64,000 bases of DNA from the NCBI RefSeq assembly GCF_949296715.1, contig NZ_CASFQD010000025.1, forward strand, positions 1-64,000, read 5' to 3'. Under the pieces are notes generated by a model that saw only the letters and a program-made list of their open reading frames with translations, was not told the origin of the DNA and ran no database searches. Origin of the DNA: an uncultured Alistipes sp. Lineage in GTDB: Bacteria; Bacteroidota; Bacteroidia; Bacteroidales; Rikenellaceae. Shown in pieces: positions 58,926 through 64,000 of the stretch (position 1 is its first letter; each line of letters starts with the position of its first letter). Made by a program: the position numbers and the translations under genes.

Positions 58926-60587
58926 CTATTTTTTCTTCGTGTCCTGCTCGGTGGTGATGCGGCGGTATTCGTCGGGCGACTGCAACACCCCGACGGCCCG
59001 CTGCAGCTCGGCGTCGTCCGCGAGTGAGTGCTCGATGACCCCCGCCGTGTAGCCGTGGCGCAGGATGATGTCGTTGTTGATCGATTCGACGACCTCCTTG
59101 CGGTAGGTCTCCAGGTTGGTCTGCGTGTCGTCCTTCAGCTCGGTCTCCAGGCGATCGAACTTTGCGGCCAGCTCCTCGAAGCGGTCCTCCTCGGCGGCCT
59201 TCTTCAGCGCCTTGAGCGCCCGCCGCGTGTCCGATTCGTAGGGGACCTTCTTGTCCTTCATGAACTCCGCGAAATCGGCATAGTCGGCATCGGTGATCGT
59301 AAAGGTGCGCACGTCGATCGTGTCGCCCGCATGGCGGCGCATGTATTCGTCGCCGAAGTCCTCGATGAATCCCAGGGCGTAGAGCGTCATGGCGAAGCGC
59401 GAGATGTACTCCGGTTCGGTGAGGAGGTCGGGCATGATGCCGCCGCCGTCATAGACCTTGCGCCCGGCGCGCGTCGTGAACTCCGAGATGAGCGAGTCGG
59501 GCACCGTATGGACGCTGCCCTGCTGCGAGTGGGAGTAGTCGACGGCCTGGATGCAGCGGCCCGAGGGAATGTAGTACTTCGCCGTTGTGAGCTTCAGCAT
59601 GGCGTTGTAGCCCAGCGGACGGGTCGACTGCACGAGCCCCTTGCCGAAGCTGCGCTGCCCGACGAGCACCGCACGGTCGAGGTCCTGCAGGGCGCCGGCC
59701 ACGATCTCCGCGGCCGAGGCCGAATTGCCGTTCACGAGTACGGCCAGGGGAAGGTCGGGCAGGATCGGCTCCGATTCGGTGCGGAAGGCCTGCCGCGACT
59801 CCTTCGTGCGGCCCTTCGTGCTCACGACCTCGGTACCCTTCGGGACGAACATCGAGAGGATCTTCACCGCTTCCTGCATGATGCCGCCGCCGTTCGAGCG
59901 GTAGTCCAGCACGAGGCCCTTCAGTTCGCCCTCGCGGCGCAGCCGTTCGATGGCCGCGCGCATCTCCTCGTAACACCCCTCGGTGAAGTCGCTGTGGCGG
60001 ATGTAACCGATGCCGTCGGCTGCCCATCCGACGTAGGGCACGCCCGGAATGGCGATCCGTTCGCGGCGGATCGCGACGGTCTGCCGCGTGCCGTCGAGGT
60101 GCTCGACCGTCACCTTCACCGTCGAGCCCGGTTCGCCCTTGAGCCGTTCGGAGACCTGCTCGGTCGTGAAGCCCCTGGCCTCCTTGCCGTCGATGGCGAT
60201 GATCTTGTCGCCGATCTTGAGCCCGGCCTTGTCGGCGGGGGAGTGCTGGTAGGGTTGTGCGATGCGCACGTAGTCCTCCTTCTGGCGGATGAGCGAGCCG
60301 ATGCCGCCGTACTTGCCCGTCGTGAGGATTTCGAAATCCTGCATCCCCTCCTCGGGAATGTACTCCGTATAGGGGTCGAGGTCCTCGACCATACCGCGGG
60401 CGGCCCCCTCCATCAGGTGGTCGGGGTCTACCTCGTCGACATACTCCAGCGAGAGGGCCCGCATCATGTTGACCGTGATCTCCATGTTGCGCCCCAGTCC
60501 GAAGTCGTTTCGTGCGGCGAAGAGCGTGAGGGCTGCCGCCGCGACGAGTGCGCCGCCGACGGCCGCGCCCTTGAATTTACTTTTCAT
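58926..60587 (-). CDS. carboxy-terminal processing protease (S41 family)
   Basis: This 553-aa protein has an N-terminal signal anchor (about 6-25), a PDZ domain (about 85-170, GIGSLIRQKEDYVRIAQPY...GLKIGDKIIAIDG) and an S41 catalytic domain with S289 in VNGNSASAAEIVAG and K316 in RSFGKGLVQS. A helical C-terminal extension (about 405-553) follows, ending KKK. CtpA/Prc-type proteases cut periplasmic proteins near their C-termini. It overlaps the start of the preceding small membrane-protein gene by 11 bases. Confidence 0.93.
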   Translation of the reverse strand: MKSKFKGAAVGGALVAAAALTLFAARNDFGLGRNMEITVNMMRALSLEYVDEVDPDHLMEGAARGMVEDLDPYTEYIPEEGMQDFEILTTGKYGGIGSLIRQKEDYVRIAQPYQHSPADKAGLKIGDKIIAIDGKEARGFTTEQVSERLKGEPGSTVKVTVEHLDGTRQTVAIRRERIAIPGVPYVGWAADGIGYIRHSDFTEGCYEEMRAAIERLRREGELKGLVLDYRSNGGGIMQEAVKILSMFVPKGTEVVSTKGRTKESRQAFRTESEPILPDLPLAVLVNGNSASAAEIVAGALQDLDRAVLVGQRSFGKGLVQSTRPLGYNAMLKLTTAKYYIPSGRCIQAVDYSHSQQGSVHTVPDSLISEFTTRAGRKVYDGGGIMPDLLTEPEYISRFAMTLYALGFIEDFGDEYMRRHAGDTIDVRTFTITDADYADFAEFMKDKKVPYESDTRRALKALKKAAEEDRFEELAAKFDRLETELKDDTQTNLETYRKEVVESINNDIILRHGYTAGVIEHSLADDAELQRAVGVLQSPDEYRRITTEQDTKKK

Positions 60588-61053
60588 TGCGTCGTTTCAT
60601 TTGCAGGTACGAGTCCAGCCGGTACTGCACGCGGGCCACGCCGCGGCGGATGCCGTCCAGCTCGATCCATTGTCCGTACTGCGAAACCCTGATCTCGTCC
60701 TCCCACAGCAGCAACAGCTTCTGCACGAAGCCGTCGGCGCGGAAGAAGAGTACGCCCTCCTCCTCGCGGCGCAGCGAGAAGCCCGCCGAGCGGAAGGCGT
60801 TGACGATCTGCTCGCGGTCGAGTTCCGTGTCGCCTTCGACGCGGCGCACGATGAAGCCGAAGCGGGGGTAGCAGAGCGCCAGCACGACGACCACAACCGG
60901 CAGCAGCAGCCCGCGTGTCGTGTGGAACATCACGTAGAAGGTCTCCCGGATGGTGAGCGTCGAGCCCATGGCGCGGTTCAGCGCCATGACGGCCACCAGA
61001 AGAACGCACAGGGCGACGAAATATTTTACGGAACGGATCAGATACCTTTTCAT
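60577..61053 (-). CDS. small membrane protein upstream of S41 protease, unknown family
   Basis: The 158-aa protein has two membrane helices (about 9-27 and 46-64) and a cytoplasmic C-terminal half (VRRVEGDTELDREQIVNAFR... LLLLWEDEIRVSQYGQWIEL) of alpha/beta type. There is no signal peptide cleavage site. I do not know the family. Its stop overlaps the S41 protease start by 11 bases, so the two are translationally coupled; it could be an accessory or regulator of the protease, which is inference. Confidence 0.75.
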   Translation of the reverse strand: MKRYLIRSVKYFVALCVLLVAVMALNRAMGSTLTIRETFYVMFHTTRGLLLPVVVVVLALCYPRFGFIVRRVEGDTELDREQIVNAFRSAGFSLRREEEGVLFFRADGFVQKLLLLWEDEIRVSQYGQWIELDGIRRGVARVQYRLDSYLQMKRRNEK

Positions 61054-61122
61054 GACTGTCTTTTTTGCGGTTGAAACTATGTAGGGTCTGTTGTGATGCG
61101 GCGGCAGGACCTCCTGCGGCCT

Positions 61123-62007
61123 CTATGCCTTGTGTTGCTGCTGTTGCGGGGCGATCCGGCCGACGGCGTCGGCGACCTGCTGCATGAGCCACTTGGGCGT
61201 CGACGTGGCGCCGCAGATACCCGCCGACGCGGCGCCGGCGAACCATTGCGGCTCCAGCTCGGCGGCCTCCTCGATGTTGTAGGTCGCGGCGTTGGCGCGG
61301 CGGCACACCTCGAAGAGGACCTTGCCGTTCGAGGACTTGCGCCCGCAGACGAAGACCACGACGTCGAAGCGCCGGGCGAAGGCCGCCAGGTGCTCCTCGC
61401 GGTTGGCCACCTGCCGGCAGATCGTATCCTCGATCCGCACCTGCGCGGGGTCGGCCGCCCGGCGGCGCATCTCGTCGCACAGCCGCTCGAAGAGGGCGAT
61501 GCTCTGCGTCGTCTGCGAGAGGAAGTAGACCGGCCGCGTGAAGTCGATGGCGTCGAGGTCCTGTGGCCCCTCGATGACGATCGTCGGGGCGTCGACCTGC
61601 CCCGTGAGCCCCACGACCTCGGCGTGCCCCCGCTTGCCGAGGATCACCACCTGTCCGCCGACGGGGCGCATGAGTTCGTGGGCCCGGACGACGCGCGTCT
61701 GGAGCCGCGCCACCACCGGACAGGTGGCGTCGATCAGGTCGATGCCCAGCTCGCGGGCCCGCGCATAGGTCGTCGGCGGCTCGCCGTGCGCCCGGATGAA
61801 GAGGCGGCATCCCGCCAGGCGGGGCATCTCGTCGTGCGTAACGGTCTGCAGCCCGAGACGTTCGAGGCGCTGCACCTCGATGCGGTTGTGGACGATGTCG
61901 CCGAGCGAATAGACCGTGCCGCCTTCCGCGAGGGCCTTCTCGGCCTCCGTGATCGCCCGGACCACGCCGAAGCAGAATCCCGATTTGTCGTCTATTTCGA
62001 TGCGCAC
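61123..62007 (-). CDS. ispH: 4-hydroxy-3-methylbut-2-enyl diphosphate reductase
   Basis: This 294-aa enzyme starts with a GTG codon. The three iron-sulfur cluster ligands are at C12 (GFCFGV), C96 (DATCPVV) and C197 (EDTICRQ), at the same positions as in E. coli IspH. The family stretches VVILGKRGHAEVVGLTGQ and GATSTPKWLM are also present. It makes the isoprenoid precursors IPP and DMAPP in the last step of the MEP pathway. Its start overlaps cmk by 16 bases. Confidence 0.95.
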   Translation of the reverse strand: MRIEIDDKSGFCFGVVRAITEAEKALAEGGTVYSLGDIVHNRIEVQRLERLGLQTVTHDEMPRLAGCRLFIRAHGEPPTTYARARELGIDLIDATCPVVARLQTRVVRAHELMRPVGGQVVILGKRGHAEVVGLTGQVDAPTIVIEGPQDLDAIDFTRPVYFLSQTTQSIALFERLCDEMRRRAADPAQVRIEDTICRQVANREEHLAAFARRFDVVVFVCGRKSSNGKVLFEVCRRANAATYNIEEAAELEPQWFAGAASAGICGATSTPKWLMQQVADAVGRIAPQQQQHKA

Positions 62008-62696
62008 GCCTCCTTGAATTTATCCAGGAACCACACCATCTGTTCGTCGACGGTCATGTGGCTGTTGTCCAGCACGACGGCGTCGTCGGCCTGCCGCAGG
62101 GGCGACACGGCGCGGCTCATGTCGGCCTTGTCGCGTTCGCGGACGTTGCGCTCGATCTCCTCGAGCGTCACGTGCTCGCCCTTGGCCGTCAGTTCGTCGT
62201 AGCGGCGCCGCGCCCGTACCGCGGGGTCGGCCGTCATGAAGAGCTTGAGCTCGGCGTCGGGGAAGACCACCGTGCCGATGTCGCGCCCGTCCATCACCAC
62301 GCCGCGGCGGCGGCCCATCTCCTGCTGCATGGCTACGAGCTTGCTCCGCACGGCGGGGATGGCGCTCACGCGGCTCACGCAGTTCGAGACCTCGATGGTG
62401 CGGATTTTGCCCTCGACCAGGTCCCCGTTGACGTAGATGTCGCTGGCGCCGCGCTCGGGGTTGAAGCGGAAGGTGATCGAGATGTCGTCGAGCAACCGCA
62501 CGACGGCCTCCTCGTCGACCATGCCCGAGCGGATGGCGCCGTGTTCGAGGGCGTAGAGCGTCACGGCGCGGTACATGGCGCCCGTGTCGATGAAAATATA
62601 ACCCAGCCGTGCGGCGATGGCCTTGGCGAAGGTGCTTTTGCCGCAGGACGAGAATCCGTCCACGGCGATGATGATCTTGCGTTTAGTGTCCGACAT
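61992..62696 (-). CDS. cmk: cytidylate kinase
   Basis: The 234-aa product starts MSDTKRKIIIAVDGFSSCGKST; an upstream TTG is not needed. Motifs: P-loop GFSSCGKST (14-22), then IFIDTGAMYRAVTLYAL (about 34-50), GRDIGTVVFPDAELKLFMTA and RRYDEL (nucleotide-lid region). It phosphorylates CMP and dCMP. The start overlaps the LysE-like gene by 14 bases and its end overlaps ispH, so lysE-like, cmk and ispH form one operon. Confidence 0.94.
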   Translation of the reverse strand: MSDTKRKIIIAVDGFSSCGKSTFAKAIAARLGYIFIDTGAMYRAVTLYALEHGAIRSGMVDEEAVVRLLDDISITFRFNPERGASDIYVNGDLVEGKIRTIEVSNCVSRVSAIPAVRSKLVAMQQEMGRRRGVVMDGRDIGTVVFPDAELKLFMTADPAVRARRRYDELTAKGEHVTLEEIERNVRERDKADMSRAVSPLRQADDAVVLDNSHMTVDEQMVWFLDKFKEACASK

Positions 62697-63360
62697 TGGG
62701 GAATATGTCAAAAAATGTGGATAGTATCGTGTAGATGCCGAGGACGCCGATGACGAGTCCTGCGACGTGGTTGATCGTGAGCATGTGGCGGGGCCGGAAC
62801 TTGCGGCGGAAGAGGTTGACCACGCAGGCCAGCAGGGTCCACCAGGCCGAGGCGCCGCCGAAGAAGCCGACGATGACGAAGACGGCGCGCATGAAGCCTC
62901 CGAATCCCGAGTCGGTCATGTCGCCGCTCGAAATCTTGAAGACGGCGAAGAAGGCGAGGATGTAGGGGACGACCATGATGAAGTTGGCGATCGTCAGGCC
63001 GAAGATCGAGACGAAATCCTGCCACAGGGAGCTTTTGCCGGCACGGTTGCGGCGGATCTGCGGCACGGGGTTCTGCGAGAAGATGTAGACGCCGACGATG
63101 ACGACGAAGATGCCGCCGATGACACGCAGCAGGGTGTTGTACTGTTCGATGCGGGTCTGGAGCATCGAGTAGAAGAAGAGCGCCGCCATGGCCATGATGG
63201 TGTCGGCGCAGGCCACGCCGATTCCCGAGACGATGCCCGAGCGGCGGCTTTTCGAGAGGGTGCGCTGGATGCAGAGCACCGCCACAGGGCCGACCGTGAT
63301 CGACGCCGCCACGCCTACGCAGATGCCGCGGAAGAGAACTTCCAGAATGTCGAATGCCAT
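62683..63360 (-). CDS. LysE-family exporter
   Basis: The 225-aa protein has about six membrane helices (about 7-29, 44-62, 72-92, 110-135, 150-170, 200-220). The opening FRGICVGVAASITVGPVAVLCIQRTL carries the family pattern G(x)xxxxPGP...l; here the Pro-Gly-Pro is VGP. LysE/RhtB proteins export amino acids or small metabolites; the substrate is unknown. The ATG was chosen at 63360 because the preceding in-frame codons overlap the promoter. It is the first gene of the operon with cmk and ispH. Confidence 0.85.
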   Translation of the reverse strand: MAFDILEVLFRGICVGVAASITVGPVAVLCIQRTLSKSRRSGIVSGIGVACADTIMAMAALFFYSMLQTRIEQYNTLLRVIGGIFVVIVGVYIFSQNPVPQIRRNRAGKSSLWQDFVSIFGLTIANFIMVVPYILAFFAVFKISSGDMTDSGFGGFMRAVFVIVGFFGGASAWWTLLACVVNLFRRKFRPRHMLTINHVAGLVIGVLGIYTILSTFFDIFPNVGH

Positions 63361-63420
63361 GTTAACCTTGTTGCCGTGCGCCTGTCGTGCGCGGGTGAGT
63401 ACTCGTGTGTCTTCAGGCAA

Positions 63421-63428
63421 CAAAGATA
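63421..63428 (-). promoter_or_regulatory. promoter -7 element TATCTTTG for the lysE-like/cmk/ispH operon
   Basis: On the minus strand 63428 to 63421 reads TATCTTTG, followed by a leader of about 55 bases before the ATG at 63360. Confidence 0.65.
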
Positions 63429-63559
63429 CGAAAAAGCTCCGACTTCCGCGTCGGGGAGAGCAAAAAAAGGGGCGTGTCCGTTCAACCCGAAGGCGGGGAT
63501 GTTGATAAAAAATCGAAAACTTTTGACACCCGGCATCTCTTTCGCGGCCCGAAATTCGT

Positions 63560-63567
63560 TACTTTTG
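63560..63567 (+). promoter_or_regulatory. promoter -7 element TACTTTTG for DUF3467 gene
   Basis: TACTTTTG matches TAnnTTTG, 21 bases before the ATG at 63589. It follows an A-rich region shared with the divergent lysE-like operon. Confidence 0.55.
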
Positions 63568-63588
63568 TGAAAACAACACTTTCCGACC

Positions 63589-63894
63589 ATGGCCGATACA
63601 AAACAATTCGGGCTCGACGTGGAGCTCGGCGACGACGTGGCCCAGGGCCACTATTCGAATCTGGCGATCATATCGCACTCCACTTCGGAGTTCATTCTCG
63701 ACTTTGCGACCGTGCTGCCGGGCGTGCAGAAGGCCCGCGTGAAGAGCCGCATCATCCTGACGCCCGAACATGCCAAGCGGCTGCTGCGCTCGCTGCAGGA
63801 GAACATCGTGCGCTACGAGACCAACGTGGGCAAGATCGTGATTCCCACGCCGCAGGCGGGCTCGGACAACGGGCCCAAGATGGGCCAGGCCTGA
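63589..63894 (+). CDS. DUF3467 protein
   Basis: This 101-aa protein starts MADTKQFGLDVELGDDVAQG. It has the DUF3467 pattern: YSNLAIISHSTSEFILDFATVLPG (about 22-45), then RVKSRIILTPEHAKRLLRSLQENI (about 50-73). The short acidic/basic mature protein has no export signal and is predicted cytosolic. The family is widespread and of unknown function. It is transcribed alone from the promoter at 63560. The remaining ~100 bases after it are GC-rich and hold nothing I can name. Confidence 0.85.
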   Translation: MADTKQFGLDVELGDDVAQGHYSNLAIISHSTSEFILDFATVLPGVQKARVKSRIILTPEHAKRLLRSLQENIVRYETNVGKIVIPTPQAGSDNGPKMGQA

Positions 63895-64000
63895 TCCGCG
63901 GGCCGGGGTGCGGCGGGCGGCTGCCGCGGGGCGGACACTTCCGCTCCGGATGGCGGTGCTGTGCGGAGCCCGCATGCCGGGGCTTCGCGTTTTTACGGCC

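Noticed and set aside
1..64000. tRNA, rRNA, transposase or integrase genes
   Set aside because: I looked for cloverleaf-like segments, conserved rRNA stretches and transposase motifs and saw none. XerD at 17070 has the features of the chromosomal resolvase and not of an element integrase.

Overview
The window reads as chromosomal DNA of a GC-rich member of the Bacteroidales, most likely Alistipes or another Rikenellaceae. The evidence is the repeated Bacteroidetes-type promoter element TAnnTTTG just upstream of genes, the general lack of obvious Shine-Dalgarno sites, families that are typical of Bacteroidetes (DUF4271, DUF4296, DUF3467, a hemD-rnpA-yidD cluster, PASTA/LptF-G neighbours) and a GC content that looks well above that of Bacteroides. 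The genus is inferred; no rRNA or tRNA gene was seen.

Layout. Positions 1-4405 (minus strand) hold part of a phage-like structural module: a ClpP-related head-maturation protease cut by the window edge, an 82-aa protein, and two unrecognised 789-aa and 324-aa proteins. A 600-base control region with a leftward promoter and a phased GTCGATAA array separates it from host genes. Positions 5006-16850 (plus) carry a shortened MqnA homologue, a CorA transporter, a flippase, DNA polymerase III delta', FolK, two lipoproteins, an outer-membrane barrel, RbfA, a LolC/E-type permease and a DUF4296 lipoprotein. Positions 17070-19992 carry XerD (minus) and, divergently, PrmA, RecO and a small exported protein.

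Positions 20147-33829 form one regulatory and transport unit. A histidine kinase and a sigma-54 response regulator (minus) face a six-gene operon: TolC-like channel, membrane-fusion protein, three ~800-aa MacB/FtsX-type permeases and one ATPase, closed by a strong terminator. The operon has a near-consensus sigma-54 promoter and two 17-bp repeats 21 bp apart upstream of it, with a third, perfectly palindromic copy in the first codons of the channel gene. The regulator's likely target is therefore visible in the sequence.

Positions 33901-49058 hold a porin and a YeiH-type transporter, then a leftward run (LptF/G permease, PASTA protein, RluD-type pseudouridine synthase, YgiQ radical-SAM protein), a small membrane protein, Tgt, a glycosyltransferase overlapping an ECF sigma factor, RsmG, a periplasmic thioredoxin, RlmN and TonB. 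Positions 49165-55032 (plus) carry HflX, Upp, an LTA-synthase-like enzyme, and a hemerythrin-LuxR fusion regulator overlapping a zinc-type CDF transporter; a NarL-like 7-2-7 palindrome precedes the fusion gene. Positions 55180-63360 (minus) carry YidD, RnpA, HemD, DUF4271, a second histidine kinase, a carboxy-terminal protease, a small membrane protein, IspH, Cmk and a LysE-like exporter. A DUF3467 gene (plus) closes the window.

Most likely to repay further work: the self-contained sigma-54 efflux system, the hemerythrin-LuxR/CDF pair with its operator, and the MqnA homologue that lacks its middle lobe.
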